Part shown: positions 35,537 to 45,563 of the stretch, one piece after another
Position numbering within the stretch: position 1 is the stretch's first letter
Layout of the letters: each line of letters begins with the position of its first letter
Notes under the pieces: generated by a model
Seen by the model: the letters and a program-made list of their open reading frames with translations, nothing else
Databases searched by the model: none
What the model was told of the DNA's origin: nothing
Assembly (NCBI RefSeq): GCF_000759475.1
Contig: NZ_CP009454.1
Location: 3,224,001 to 3,288,000 of the forward strand
Source of the DNA: Pantoea rwandensis
Lineage (GTDB): Bacteria; Pseudomonadota; Gammaproteobacteria; Enterobacterales; Enterobacteriaceae
Reading direction: 5' to 3'
DNA length: 64,000 bases
Program-made: the position numbers and the translations under genes

Positions 35537-37447
35537 TTACGCGCCGTTTTTCAGCGCTTCTAACTCTTCCCAGCGTTCAAACGCCACTTCCAGCTCTTTT
35601 TCGGTCTGCGCTAAGGCATCCAAAACGGGCTGAGTCTTGTCATGCGGCTGGCTAAAAAAGTCTGGATGGCTCATCTTCGCCTGCAGTTCACCAATACGCG
35701 TTTCCAGTTGCTCCAGTTTTTGCGGCAGCTGTTCCAGTTCACGCGTCAGGTTATAGCTTAGTTTGTTTGCGCTGCGTTTTGGCTCATTTTTATCCGCGGC
35801 TTTTGGTGCAGCCGAGGGGGTTTTCACCGTGGCGGATTTGGTTTGCTTGTAGGCGCTGCGCTGCAGTTGTGCATCGTGATAGCCACCGACAAAGGCTCCA
35901 ATCTCACCGTTGCCTTCAAAGATCCAGCACTCGGTCACGGTGTTATCGACGAATTGACGATCGTGGCTCACCAGCATCACGGTGCCCTGATAACCATCCA
36001 CCAGCTCTTCCAATAGCTCCAGCGTTTCCACATCGAGGTCGTTGGTTGGTTCATCGAGAATCAACAGGTTGCTGGGTTTCAGGAACAAACGCGCTAATAA
36101 CAGGCGGTTACGTTCACCACCGGATAACGCACGCACTGGCGTCATCGCACGCTTCGGATGGAACAGGAAGTCCTGCAGATAGCCCAGCACATGGCGCGGC
36201 TTGCCGTTCACCATCACTTCCTGCTTACCTTCCGCGAGGTTATCCATCACGGTCCGATCCGGATCCAGTTCGGCACGGTGCTGATCGAAGTAAGCTATCT
36301 CCAGTTTAGTCCCGCAGTGCACGCGACCACTGTCGGCTTTTAACTCATCCAGCATCAGACGCAGTAAGGTGGTTTTACCACAGCCGTTCGGACCAATCAG
36401 GGCGATCTTATCGCCGCGCTGCACCTGAGTAGAGAAATCACGCACCAGCGTTTTGCCATCCACGCTGTAGTTGACGTTTTCCATCTCAAACACAATCTTG
36501 CCTGAACGCGCGGCTTCCCCAACCTGCATGTTGGCTTTGCCCATCACATCACGGCGTTCTGAACGTTCACGACGCAGCGCTTTTAATGCGCGCACGCGGC
36601 CTTCATTACGGGTACGGCGCGCTTTGATGCCCTGGCGAATCCAGACTTCTTCCTGCGCCAGCTTGCGGTCAAACTCCGCGTTCTGCATCTCTTCGACGCG
36701 CAGTGCTTCTTCTTTACCCACCAGGAATTGATCGTAATCGCCCGGCCATGAAACCAGTTTACCGCGGTCGAGATCGACAATACGCGTCGCCATATTGCGG
36801 ATAAACGAACGGTCGTGCGAGATAAACACGATGCTGCCGGTAAAGGTTTTGAGGAAGGTTTCCAGCCAGTTGATAGTTTCAATATCGAGGTGGTTAGTCG
36901 GTTCATCGAGCATCAGCACGCGCGGATTGCTCACCAGCGCACGGCCCAGCGCGGCTTTACGCAACCAACCGCCGGAGAGTGAGGAAAGCTCGGTGTCGGC
37001 TTCCAGACCAATCTGCTGCAATACGTCATTAATACGACTATCCAGTTGCCACAAATTCTGATGATCCAGAATGGTTTGCAGACGACCCATTTCGTTGAGG
37101 TTTTTCTCGCTAGGATCTTCCATCACCAGATGAGAAATCGCGTGATAGGCTTTCAAATGCTCAGCCTGTTCCGCAACGCCTTCAGCGACGAAATCGTAGA
37201 CTGAACCGGTGATGTTGCGAGGTGGGTCCTGTTGCAGACGTGCCACCACCAAATCTTGTTCGTAAATAATGCGGCCATCATCCAGCGGTTGCTCGCCGTT
37301 GATGATTTTCATTAATGTGGATTTACCGGCACCGTTACGGCCCACCAGACAGACGCGTTCGCCCTCTTCGATGTGCAGTTCGGTGTTATCCAACAGCGGC
37401 GCATCGCTGAATGAGAGGTAAGCGCCATGGATACTGATCAGTGACAT
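35537..37447 (-). CDS. uup: ABC-F ATPase Uup
   Basis: A 636-residue ABC-F protein with two soluble ATPase cassettes. It acts on ribosomes and, in E. coli, lowers precise transposon excision; it also binds branched DNA. Walker A motifs are GRNGAGKST and GPNGCGKTT, signatures LSGGWLRKAALGR and LSGGERNRLLLAR, Walker B LMLDEPTNHLD and LILDEPTNDLD. A Lys/Glu-rich C-terminal coiled coil (residues ~560-636) is the Uup DNA-binding domain. It ends 16 bp from the pqiA start, all leftward. Confidence 0.96.
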   Translation of the reverse strand: MSLISIHGAYLSFSDAPLLDNTELHIEEGERVCLVGRNGAGKSTLMKIINGEQPLDDGRIIYEQDLVVARLQQDPPRNITGSVYDFVAEGVAEQAEHLKAYHAISHLVMEDPSEKNLNEMGRLQTILDHQNLWQLDSRINDVLQQIGLEADTELSSLSGGWLRKAALGRALVSNPRVLMLDEPTNHLDIETINWLETFLKTFTGSIVFISHDRSFIRNMATRIVDLDRGKLVSWPGDYDQFLVGKEEALRVEEMQNAEFDRKLAQEEVWIRQGIKARRTRNEGRVRALKALRRERSERRDVMGKANMQVGEAARSGKIVFEMENVNYSVDGKTLVRDFSTQVQRGDKIALIGPNGCGKTTLLRLMLDELKADSGRVHCGTKLEIAYFDQHRAELDPDRTVMDNLAEGKQEVMVNGKPRHVLGYLQDFLFHPKRAMTPVRALSGGERNRLLLARLFLKPSNLLILDEPTNDLDVETLELLEELVDGYQGTVMLVSHDRQFVDNTVTECWIFEGNGEIGAFVGGYHDAQLQRSAYKQTKSATVKTPSAAPKAADKNEPKRSANKLSYNLTRELEQLPQKLEQLETRIGELQAKMSHPDFFSQPHDKTQPVLDALAQTEKELEVAFERWEELEALKNGA

Positions 37448-37452
37448 AAAAC

Positions 37453-39570
37453 TTATTCCTTACCGGCGTGGCTAACCAGCCAGCAGTTGTGAATTTGACG
37501 GTTGCGTGCGAAATCTTGCGACAACGTTTTTTGGGTAATTTCCTGCGCCTGCAGATCCAGAGCGGCTAAGCCGTCGAGGTCCATTTTGAAGCCGCGCTTG
37601 TTATTCGAGAACATAATGGTGCCACCACGACGCAGCAGACGTTTCAGATTCTGCATCAGCATCATGTGATCGCGCTGCACGTCAAAATCGTCTTCCATTC
37701 GTTTGGAGTTAGAGAACGTCGGTGGATCGATGAAGATCACATCAAATTGTTCGTCACTGTCACGCAACCAGCTCAGGCAATCGGCGTGCATCAGCCGATG
37801 CTGGCGTCCGGTCAAACCGTTAAGACGCAGGTTACGCTCGGCCCATTCCAGATAAGTGCGAGACATATCCACAGTCGTCGTGGTTTTCGCGCCGCCCAGA
37901 CCCGCATGCACACTGGCGGTGCCGGTATAGGCAAACAGATTTAGGAAGTCTTTACCGGCACTCATCTTGCCCAGCATTTGGCGGGCCAGACGGTGATCAA
38001 GGAACAAACCAGTGTCAAGATAATCGGTCAGATTCACCAGCAGACGCGCGTCAAACTCCTGGACTTCGAAGAAGTCGCCCTTTTCTCCCAGCTTCTGATA
38101 CTGATTTTTACCCTTCTGACGCTCACGGGTTTTCATCACCAGTCGATTGGCCGGGATCTCCAGCACGCTCAGGGTGGCGCTGATCACATCGAACAGACGC
38201 TGGCGTGCTTTATTGGCATCCACGGTTTTCGGCGGGGCATATTCCTGAATCACCACCCAGTCGCCGTAACGGTCTACCGCGACGTTGTATTCCGGCAAGT
38301 CGGCATCATACAAGCGATAGCATTCAATGTTGGACTGCTTCGCCCACTTTTCCAGCTTCTTGATGTTCTTACGCAGACGGTTGGCAAAGTCTTCGGCAAT
38401 CTGCGCGCTACCTTCACCGCTGGTCGCGGCCAGCTGGTAGTTTTTCTGCACACATTCCAATGGGCCGTTTTTGGCTTTAAATTGGCGGTCGGCGCGCAGT
38501 TGCAGGCAGCTCAGCAGTTCCGGTGACGCACTGAACAGCGACAGATTCCAGCCACCAAACTGCTGCTTCATGATACGTCCCAGCAGGCTGTGTAACGCAA
38601 TCAACGCGGGTTCGCTTTCCAGACGTTCGCCGTAAGGCGGGTTGCTCAGCACGGTGCCCGTGATCTCCTGGCCCGCCAGCGGGTTTTTCAGCTTAATCAC
38701 ATCCTGCTGAGCAAAGGTGAACAGCTCGAACACACCAGCACGACGCGCATTAGCACGCGCGGATTCCAGCACGCGGCTGTCATTGTCATAACCGAAGAAA
38801 CGCGCGGTTGTGGCTGCGGTGCCCACACGGGCACGCTCTTTCGCCTCAGCCAGTACGTCTTGCCAGACCGCCTGATTATGGTTTTTCCAACGGTTAAAGC
38901 CCCAATGGCTACGCAGCAGGCCCGGTGCGCGATCGGTGGCGATCAATGCCGCTTCCAGCAGTAAAGTACCGGAACCGCACATCGGATCGATCAATGGCGT
39001 GGTGCTCTGCCAGCCAGAACGCATCACAATCGCGGCCGCCAGCGTTTCTTTCAGCGGGGCCTGGCCGGTTTGCTGACGATAGCCACGCTGATGCAGCGCA
39101 TCGCCGCTTAGATCCAGTGCGATGCTCACGCGATCTTTATTCAGCCACGCATTAATGCGAATGCCCGGTTGTTCACGATCCACACTTGGTCGCTCCAGGT
39201 TCTGGCGCGTGAAACTGTCAACGATCGCATCTTTAATACGCAACGCGCCGAACTGGCTGTTACGGATCACCTCATTGGTGCCGCTAAAGTGAATCGCAAA
39301 GCTGGTGCTGCTGTCGAACATCTCGGTCCAGGGAATGCTCTGCGCGCCCACATACAGGTCGAGATCGCTCCAGACGCCAAATTCTCCCAGCGGCAGCAAA
39401 ATACGCGAAGCCAGTCGGCTCCACAGCAGGCTTTGGTACATCACACGGTCATCGGCACGGAAGTGGACGCCGCCCTGCACCACCTGCAAATCCTGCGCAC
39501 CCAGCGCGTCCAGCTCAGTTTTTAACAGCTCTTCGAGCCCACGCGCCGTACTGGCAAACAGAGAATTCAT
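37453..39570 (-). CDS. rlmL: Bifunctional 23S rRNA methyltransferase RlmKL
   Basis: A 705-residue fusion. The N-terminal RlmL half (THUMP domain ~45-155, then methyltransferase with [12 protein letters not shown]) makes m2G2445. The C-terminal RlmK half (motif [35 protein letters not shown]) makes m7G2069. The length is close to the 702 of E. coli. Only 5 bp separate it from uup, so they are co-transcribed. Divergent from ycbX. Confidence 0.96.
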   Translation of the reverse strand: MNSLFASTARGLEELLKTELDALGAQDLQVVQGGVHFRADDRVMYQSLLWSRLASRILLPLGEFGVWSDLDLYVGAQSIPWTEMFDSSTSFAIHFSGTNEVIRNSQFGALRIKDAIVDSFTRQNLERPSVDREQPGIRINAWLNKDRVSIALDLSGDALHQRGYRQQTGQAPLKETLAAAIVMRSGWQSTTPLIDPMCGSGTLLLEAALIATDRAPGLLRSHWGFNRWKNHNQAVWQDVLAEAKERARVGTAATTARFFGYDNDSRVLESARANARRAGVFELFTFAQQDVIKLKNPLAGQEITGTVLSNPPYGERLESEPALIALHSLLGRIMKQQFGGWNLSLFSASPELLSCLQLRADRQFKAKNGPLECVQKNYQLAATSGEGSAQIAEDFANRLRKNIKKLEKWAKQSNIECYRLYDADLPEYNVAVDRYGDWVVIQEYAPPKTVDANKARQRLFDVISATLSVLEIPANRLVMKTRERQKGKNQYQKLGEKGDFFEVQEFDARLLVNLTDYLDTGLFLDHRLARQMLGKMSAGKDFLNLFAYTGTASVHAGLGGAKTTTTVDMSRTYLEWAERNLRLNGLTGRQHRLMHADCLSWLRDSDEQFDVIFIDPPTFSNSKRMEDDFDVQRDHMMLMQNLKRLLRRGGTIMFSNNKRGFKMDLDGLAALDLQAQEITQKTLSQDFARNRQIHNCWLVSHAGKE

Positions 39571-39667
39571 ATCGTCACTTTTTACTCTTGCTAAAATTGT
39601 TGCGCATTATAGCGAATCAGCGTCCTATGTCATAAAGTTAGCTTCTTTTTGTCCTGTTGGAGTCTCG

Positions 39668-40777
39668 ATGATTACGCTTTCTCGCCTCTATATCCATCCG
39701 GTCAAATCCATGCGCGGTTTGCAACTGTCTCATGCACAGGTGCTGGAGAGTGGTCTGGCGTTTGATCGCATCTTCATGGTGACCGAACTGGACGGCACCT
39801 TTATTACTGCACGACAGTATCCGGACATGGTGCGTTTTACCCCCGCGCTGTTGCCTGATGGCTTATTTTTAAATGCCCCAGATGGCAGCCAGGCGCTAAT
39901 TCGCTTTAGCGATTTCACGGCGCAGTTGTCACCCACTGAAGTGTGGGGGAATCATTTCACCTCGCATATTGCGCCCGCTGAAATTAATGATTGGCTGAGC
40001 GAATTCTTCCCGCGTCCCGTGCAATTGCGCTGGACCGGTGTTGCTCCCACGCGGCGGGTGAAAAAATTTGATGAGGTATCGCTGAGTTTCGCGGATGGTT
40101 TTCCCTTCCTGCTGGTGAATATGTCGTCACTGCAGGATCTGCAGCAGCGTTGCCCGGCCAGCGTTCGCGTTGAGCAATTCCGCCCTAACCTGGTGGTCAG
40201 CGGCGCAGCGGCATGGGATGAAGACAGCTGGAAGCAGGTTAAAATCGGCGAGATTGTTTTTGATATGCCCAAGCCTTGCAGCCGCTGTGTATTCACCACC
40301 GTTGGCACCGAAAGCGGACGCAAACATCCCGAAGGTGAACCCCTGGCCACGTTACAACGTTTCCGCAGCGGTCAGGACGGTAGCGGAGATATCGATTTCG
40401 GTCTGAATCTGATCGCCCGTAACAGCGGGGTGATCCGCGTTGGCGATGAGCTCACGGTTTTGGCTCGTCAGACACCGCGAGCTTACGGCGCGGGCGCGGT
40501 GGTGGAAACCCTCAAACCGGTTACCAGCCAACAGGCAGAAGTGATCATTGGCTATCAGGGCAGTGAATTTACCGGCGACAACCAGCAAGTGCTACTGGAA
40601 CAACTGGAGATGCAGGGCTTTCGCATTCCCTACTCGTGTCGTGCCGGGATATGCGGTAGCTGTAAGATGACGCTGGTATCGGGCGAAGTGAAGGCGCTGA
40701 AACAGAGCGCAGTGCGCACAGACGGCACGATTCTCAGTTGTAGCTGTATTCCAGCAGGCGATATTGTTCTGGCTTAA
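39668..40777 (+). CDS. ycbX: MOSC-domain and 2Fe-2S ferredoxin-domain protein YcbX
   Basis: A 369-residue molybdenum-cofactor enzyme that detoxifies N-hydroxylated bases such as 6-hydroxylaminopurine. An N-terminal MOSC N-domain ([12 protein letters not shown]) is followed by the MOSC core with the Moco-binding [11 protein letters not shown], and a C-terminal plant-type ferredoxin domain with the cluster ligands C-x4-C-x2-C in [11 protein letters not shown] and a later CSC. The start is ATG 39668, giving exactly the E. coli length. The open frame runs far upstream, antisense to rlmL, but that part is not coding. Confidence 0.95.
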   Translation: MITLSRLYIHPVKSMRGLQLSHAQVLESGLAFDRIFMVTELDGTFITARQYPDMVRFTPALLPDGLFLNAPDGSQALIRFSDFTAQLSPTEVWGNHFTSHIAPAEINDWLSEFFPRPVQLRWTGVAPTRRVKKFDEVSLSFADGFPFLLVNMSSLQDLQQRCPASVRVEQFRPNLVVSGAAAWDEDSWKQVKIGEIVFDMPKPCSRCVFTTVGTESGRKHPEGEPLATLQRFRSGQDGSGDIDFGLNLIARNSGVIRVGDELTVLARQTPRAYGAGAVVETLKPVTSQQAEVIIGYQGSEFTGDNQQVLLEQLEMQGFRIPYSCRAGICGSCKMTLVSGEVKALKQSAVRTDGTILSCSCIPAGDIVLA

Positions 40778-40781
40778 ACGC

Positions 40782-41324
40782 TTAAACCGCCCGCGCAAAG
40801 TGGGCGTTTTGTTCCTGCTGATGCGGTCGCAAACGATCGTTCATGATCTTAATCGCATCGCCTAACTGCATACCTTTACCGGCTACCGATAATGTATTTT
40901 GCGCCAGCAGGCACAGCGCCGCATTTTCGCCACTTTCGACCACCAGCAATTGCGCCTGTTCGCCGCTATCGGCCAGCGTCACGGCCACCATATCGCCTGA
41001 TGCGGGTTGCCAGCTCTGAGCATGGCTGGTGAAATGCCAGCTTTTTGGCATGAGCGGTTTTAAAAAACGACTCGCGACTAATGCGTTTAACACTAATTCA
41101 GCGCGCTGGTCGCCTTTTAATCCACTCTGTCGGCAACGCTCTTCAAACGTAAAATACAGTGCAGCGTCATCGACACAAAAACCACTGACATTAAAGGCAT
41201 CCGGTGTCAGCATTTTACGCGAGAAGCGCGAACGAAATAGCATGCCATCGGCCAAATCCAGCATCATACGATCGTGTTCTGCGTCAAAATACCAACGCCA
41301 GTTATCATCAGGTTTAAACTTCAT
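40782..41324 (-). CDS. zapC: Cell-division protein ZapC
   Basis: A 180-residue cytoplasmic protein that binds FtsZ at the septal ring and promotes filament bundling. [37 protein letters not shown] and [15 protein letters not shown] match E. coli ZapC at equal length. The start is ATG 41324. An intergenic palindromic repeat lies 33 bp upstream, between zapC and pyrD. Confidence 0.95.
   Translation of the reverse strand: MKFKPDDNWRWYFDAEHDRMMLDLADGMLFRSRFSRKMLTPDAFNVSGFCVDDAALYFTFEERCRQSGLKGDQRAELVLNALVASRFLKPLMPKSWHFTSHAQSWQPASGDMVAVTLADSGEQAQLLVVESGENAALCLLAQNTLSVAGKGMQLGDAIKIMNDRLRPHQQEQNAHFARAV
40785..40810 (+). terminator. Possible ycbX terminator embedded in the zapC 3' end
   Basis: AAACCGCCC and GGGCGTTTT form an inverted repeat around GCGCAAAGT with a T run on the plus strand. 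It lies within the last codons of the convergent zapC. Confidence 0.5.
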
Positions 41325-41356
41325 GATATGCCCTGTAGTTATCGCTGCGCTATCCC

Positions 41357-41475
41357 CGTCATACTTCACTCTGCAATTGCGTTGGCTGCGTGTGCTCACT
41401 CCCGTCACTTACTTAAGTAAGCTCCAGGGGATTCACCCACTTGCCGCCTTACGACAAAGCGAATTATTTAGGGGG
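41357..41475. repeat. Intergenic enterobacterial palindromic repeat (YPAL-like), partly decayed
   Basis: About 120 bp recognisable from the family GTCATACTTC...GCGTTGGCTGCG...CAGTCACTTACTTAAGTAAG..GGGGATTCA..CTTGCCGCC...GAATTATTTAGG, common between genes in Yersinia, Serratia, Erwinia and Pantoea. The centre CTTACTTAAGTAAG (41408-41421) is a perfect 14-bp palindrome. The outer arms no longer pair well. The family identity is from memory. Confidence 0.65.
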
Positions 41476-41595
41476 CCGAACGCTAGATTTAAAAATATCA
41501 GCCTAAGGAAAAGCTGAAAAAAACATCAGCAGGACAAAATATAAACGAGCCGAAGGGATAAATAAACCCCCCGGCGCGGGAAAGTGGGAAATGTC

Positions 41596-42606
41596 TTAGA
41601 GATGGGTCACGATATCTTTAATTAAACCTGGGCCTTTATAAATAAAGCCAGAGTATATCTGCACTAATGTGGCCCCTGCGGCCATTTTTTCACGAGCGGA
41701 AACCAGTGAATCAATACCACCGACGCCAATAATAGGTAAGCGACCCTGCAACTCTTGCGACAAGCGGCGAATCACTTCAGTACTGCGTGACTGCACCGGA
41801 CGGCCACTTAATCCACCCATCTCATCGGCATATTTAAGTCCAGCAACTAAAGCACGATCAAGCGTGGTATTCGTGGCAATGACACCGTCAATTTCATGGC
41901 GCACCAAACTGTCGGCAACCTGGATCAATTCTTCTTCAGAAAGATCCGGCGCGATCTTCACCGCGACCGGCACATATTTAAGGTGCCGTTCCTGCAGCTC
42001 TTTTTGTTTTAATTTGATCGCCGAAAGCAGATCGTCCAGCGCTTCGCCATATTGCAGCGTGCGTAATCCAGGTGTGTTTGGCGATGAAATATTGATGGCA
42101 ATATAACCTGCATGGGCATACACCTTTTCCATGCAGATCAGATAATCGTCTTTGCCTTGCTCCACTGGCGTATCTTTATTTTTGCCAATATTGATACCGA
42201 GGATGCCTTTGAAGCGTGCTTTTTTAACGTTCTCGACTAAGTGATCGACGCCGTGATTATTAAAGCCCATGCGATTAATAATCCCTTCCGCTTCCACCAG
42301 ACGGAACATGCGCGGCTTATCATTGCCAGGCTGTGGACGTGGCGTCACCGTCCCGACTTCCACGAAGCCGAAACCCATCGCACCAAAGGCATCAATGCAC
42401 TCTGCGTTTTTATCGAGGCCTGCAGCAAGCCCCAGCGCGTTAGGGAAAGTCAATCCCATGCAGGTCACCGGGCGTGACGGCAGCGACTGGCGAATCAGTC
42501 CTTCCAGCGGCGTTCCGCTGATAAAACGTAATTGTTGAAAGGTGAGTTCGTGCGCACGCTCTGGATCGAGCTTAAACAGCGCCGGCCGGACGATAGGATA
42601 TAACAT
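41596..42606 (-). CDS. pyrD: Dihydroorotate dehydrogenase (quinone) PyrD
   Basis: A 336-residue class 2 enzyme of the inner membrane face that oxidises dihydroorotate to orotate with FMN, passing electrons to ubiquinone. An N-terminal helix pair (residues 1-40) forms the quinone site. Other features are [17 protein letters not shown] at 53-69, the catalytic base Ser175 in NISSPNTPG, and FMN-binding VAIKIAPDLS-like and IIGVGGIDS motifs. Length equals E. coli PyrD. An 8-bp inverted repeat lies 50 bp upstream. The Rut pathway in this window degrades the end product of this pathway. Confidence 0.97.
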   Translation of the reverse strand: MLYPIVRPALFKLDPERAHELTFQQLRFISGTPLEGLIRQSLPSRPVTCMGLTFPNALGLAAGLDKNAECIDAFGAMGFGFVEVGTVTPRPQPGNDKPRMFRLVEAEGIINRMGFNNHGVDHLVENVKKARFKGILGINIGKNKDTPVEQGKDDYLICMEKVYAHAGYIAINISSPNTPGLRTLQYGEALDDLLSAIKLKQKELQERHLKYVPVAVKIAPDLSEEELIQVADSLVRHEIDGVIATNTTLDRALVAGLKYADEMGGLSGRPVQSRSTEVIRRLSQELQGRLPIIGVGGIDSLVSAREKMAAGATLVQIYSGFIYKGPGLIKDIVTHL

Positions 42607-42656
42607 GCACTCTCCTGAATGGCGGAAGCGAAGAAGTCGGGTGCACGGAAATTTGT

Positions 42657-42684
42657 GCGCCAGAATGGTAAAGGCCTCTGGCGC
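42657..42684 (-). promoter_or_regulatory. Inverted repeat in the pyrD upstream region
   Basis: GCGCCAGA, a 12-nt gap, and TCTGGCGC form a perfect 8-bp dyad 51-78 bp upstream of the pyrD ATG. It could be an operator or a leader hairpin. It does not match the PurR box. Function unassigned. Confidence 0.5.
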
Positions 42685-42723
42685 AAAAGTAAATTTAATC
42701 AGGTGATGCGGAGTTGATCGAAA

Positions 42724-43725
42724 TCAGCGCTTACCGGTATAACGCGCCAGCAGGCTGCGACTCGCTTTCAGGCCGTTGTAGAGCGTGGGATAGTACCACT
42801 GCAGTTTCATGCGTTTACTTTCGCCCGTCACTTTGCGTATCAGTTGGTCAATGGTAACATGCCACTCCTGCGGGACATTAATGTCATTTTTACGCATCTC
42901 GATCAAACACCCGTACATCACGGGTTCGTAATAACGATCAAGTAACCACTCATCCGCAGCCAATCCCCACGCCTGCATGAAGCGCTCGCTGTTACCTCGC
43001 GCAATAAAGTAGTTTTCCACCCATGAAAACGTCGCTTTTCGTTGTGAGAGCGAGGTCACCATAAATCGCTTGTAGTAATAGCTTTCGTGAGAGAACACCA
43101 CTTCTTGTGCCTGCATGTACAGCGCGAACATAAAAGGAGCGTCTTCATGGTTTTGAATTGGCAAAAACGTCACACCTACGCGTTCGATAAGATGGCGAGA
43201 AACGATGCTGCTCCATAACACGCGGTGCGCTGACTGATGAGTCATCATGTGGCGCAGCGTTGTGCTGCCCCCCGGGAAAGCCCCCTGCATCTTCCGCTGA
43301 TGAAACGGCTGATACTGACGCTGGCCGAGCGGTAAATCAGTAAACATTTTGGCGCCAAAGCAGAATAATTCCATTTCTGGATGCTGCGCTTTGGCCCGTT
43401 GAAAATCAGCAAACAGCGTTATACCGACGAAGTCATCTGCATCCATAAAGTAGATGAAGTCACCCGTGGCGATCTCCAGTCCGCGCGTACGAGCAGCACT
43501 CACGCCGCCGCGCTGAGATTGTAATAATGTCATTTGCGGATAGCGTTTAGCCAGCTGCTGGAGTAGCTCCACGCTGTTATCGGTGGATCCGTCATCAATG
43601 ACAATAATCTGGTCGGGCGGCGAAGATTGCCCCACTAGCGAATCAATGGCTTCTTCCAGCCAGGGGGCACAGTTCCAGTTAGGAATGATCACCGTGATGG
43701 TCGTTTTTGTACGCTGATCGCTCAT
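42724..43725 (-). CDS. Glycosyltransferase family 2 protein (A)
   Basis: A 333-residue GT-A-fold glycosyltransferase. The N-terminal nucleotide-sugar domain has VIIPNWNCAPWLEEAIDSL at residues 13-31, IVIDDGSTDNS at 41-51 and the metal-binding MDADDF motif near 93. The C-terminal third is divergent and sets acceptor specificity, which cannot be read from sequence. It overlaps the flippase stop by 4 bp (ATGA), so translation is coupled. It shares ELFCFxxxMF with the second GT2 gene, suggesting a common origin. A product of surface polysaccharide or LPS type is inferred. Confidence 0.85.
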   Translation of the reverse strand: MSDQRTKTTITVIIPNWNCAPWLEEAIDSLVGQSSPPDQIIVIDDGSTDNSVELLQQLAKRYPQMTLLQSQRGGVSAARTRGLEIATGDFIYFMDADDFVGITLFADFQRAKAQHPEMELFCFGAKMFTDLPLGQRQYQPFHQRKMQGAFPGGSTTLRHMMTHQSAHRVLWSSIVSRHLIERVGVTFLPIQNHEDAPFMFALYMQAQEVVFSHESYYYKRFMVTSLSQRKATFSWVENYFIARGNSERFMQAWGLAADEWLLDRYYEPVMYGCLIEMRKNDINVPQEWHVTIDQLIRKVTGESKRMKLQWYYPTLYNGLKASRSLLARYTGKR

Positions 43726-45248
43726 TCTCTCTCCTCAACATTAAAGCCCTTATTGAACGGCAGATGCAGACGTTTAATCACCAGACTGTGTAGCAGACAA
43801 CACACGCCCAAATTCACCATGCCAAACAATCCAAGCCACAGCAGATTAAGCCAGCGATTTTGATCCCAACTGATCGGCAACAGCGAGCAGAGCCATGCCA
43901 TCACGCCAGCCACCACCCACACCAACATTACGTCACGCGTCAACCACGTAAAATGGATGCCTGGCGCGAAACGGCGATGCACCAACCACGCCCAACCGAA
44001 GAGATAGAAGACATTTTGCCCTAACCACAGCCAGCCCGTGCCATGGGCACCGAAATGGAGAGCGGCAAAGATGTTGAGTGGCACCAGCACAATGGCGAAA
44101 CAGGAGAAACCTTTAACGTGAAGCTTGAGGTTGCCGTTGATGTATTGCAGGTGATAAAGCAAACCGCAGATGGCCTGCACTCCGCTGCCCAGCGCATACA
44201 AACTGAGCACGAATGACATCTGATTCACCACTTGCTGGTTCTGTGTCCATGCCCACAGCAGCGGCGCGGAGAAACAGGCAATCGTAATACTGAGCGGGGC
44301 CATGAAGATCGCGACCGCTTGGGTGGTATAGCGATACAGCACGAGCGACTGGTCATCACCCTCTTTTTTGGTTTTCATCCCGGTCATGCGCGGCACGATG
44401 GCCTGCATAATCGGGCTGCTCAGCAAAATAATGCCAGTTGCGGCCGTGGCCACCACGGTAAAGGAGCCGTATTCACTCAGCGGCAATGTTTTTGACAGCA
44501 CCAGACGGTCGATCTGGGAAATAAATGTCCAGACTGCACTGGCGTAAGCCGCGCTGAGGGCAAAGCGAATAAAAGGCTTCAATACTTCTTTAAGATTTTC
44601 ATGCTTCTGCCTGCGCGCCGAGGCCGGCACCAGTTGGAAGCATTTGTAAATCAGGCACACCGCTTCGGCAATCGAGACCAACAGTTGCCAGATAAAGAAA
44701 CTCAATACTGGATTAGAGAACAGCTGGATAACCAGTACGGCGCCAAAGGTGCGCAGTGTGACGATCACCAGATTGACGCCATTCAGCCAAACCTGATGTT
44801 CAAAGCCGACAATAACGCTGCGATAAGGGCTGGTCCGCCAGCGAATGGCCGCGGTAATCACCATAATTGCTACTGCGATAACCACATCCGAGGACGGCAA
44901 ATGCTGGGCGTCCAGCCAGTGATGGGCAATCCACGGCGTTGCCACCCAACCGATGACCACCAGCACCACAGTTGAAATCAGGAAGAATTTCGACAGCGCA
45001 GCAAATAACGAGGGGAACCAGATAAACTCAGTTTGATTAGCGCGATAGCGGGCCGCTTCACGCATCAAAGTGGTGGATACCCCGGCATCCAGCAATTGCA
45101 ACCAGGTTAACAGAATCGAAAAGAATCCGACTAAACCATACGCTTCCATCCCCAAATGATGAATATAAAGCGGTACTACCAGAATACCCGACAGTGTCAG
45201 GTAAATCTGACCAACATAGTTGGCGATGGCGTTTCGTTTAATTGACAT
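43722..45248 (-). CDS. Wzx-type oligosaccharide flippase (MOP superfamily)
   Basis: A 508-residue protein with about 12-14 membrane segments, of the polysaccharide synthesis/Wzx branch of the MOP superfamily. It starts MSIKRNAIANYVGQIYLTLSGI, as these proteins typically do, and continues VPLYIHHLGMEAYGLVGFF and LDAGVSTTLMREAARYR. Such proteins flip undecaprenyl-linked oligosaccharides across the inner membrane. It lies between two glycosyltransferase genes on the same strand. No Wzy polymerase, Wzz or initiating transferase is present in the window. Confidence 0.85.
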   Translation of the reverse strand: MSIKRNAIANYVGQIYLTLSGILVVPLYIHHLGMEAYGLVGFFSILLTWLQLLDAGVSTTLMREAARYRANQTEFIWFPSLFAALSKFFLISTVVLVVIGWVATPWIAHHWLDAQHLPSSDVVIAVAIMVITAAIRWRTSPYRSVIVGFEHQVWLNGVNLVIVTLRTFGAVLVIQLFSNPVLSFFIWQLLVSIAEAVCLIYKCFQLVPASARRQKHENLKEVLKPFIRFALSAAYASAVWTFISQIDRLVLSKTLPLSEYGSFTVVATAATGIILLSSPIMQAIVPRMTGMKTKKEGDDQSLVLYRYTTQAVAIFMAPLSITIACFSAPLLWAWTQNQQVVNQMSFVLSLYALGSGVQAICGLLYHLQYINGNLKLHVKGFSCFAIVLVPLNIFAALHFGAHGTGWLWLGQNVFYLFGWAWLVHRRFAPGIHFTWLTRDVMLVWVVAGVMAWLCSLLPISWDQNRWLNLLWLGLFGMVNLGVCCLLHSLVIKRLHLPFNKGFNVEERE

Positions 45249-45563
45249 AAGTATCGAGGCGTCTGGGAAAATTCGCTAAAAATAGAGCCTGACACAGAAC
45301 AGCATAACTGCCTACCGGACTTATTCTTAATTTCAGCACTGGTGCTAAAATGCGTTTTTTCCCACATTAGGTAAGACCGATTAATGAATTCCACATAGGA
45401 ATAAATATGTATCCTGCCCTTCTCGCATGCGACAAAAGAAAGGATGACAATTTCATGAATGGCTCATCATCGGTAACATTTTTATCGCTGCCGAAGCGAA
45501 TTATTACATTTCACTTACTACTGTTGCCACAGAATTATTTAAACTCAGTGGAATAAACAGGAA
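45249..45563. other. Non-coding gap between flippase and GT2 (B)
   Basis: About 315 bp, AT-rich, with no credible gene. It probably holds the promoter of the flippase-GT2(A) pair on the minus strand. I could not assign -35/-10 elements, and no terminator hairpin is obvious. Confidence 0.5.

Noticed and set aside
39305..39667. Upstream extension of ycbX antisense to rlmL
   Set aside because: The frame stays open, but the sequence has no homology to YcbX and lies fully within rlmL; the family start is at 39668.
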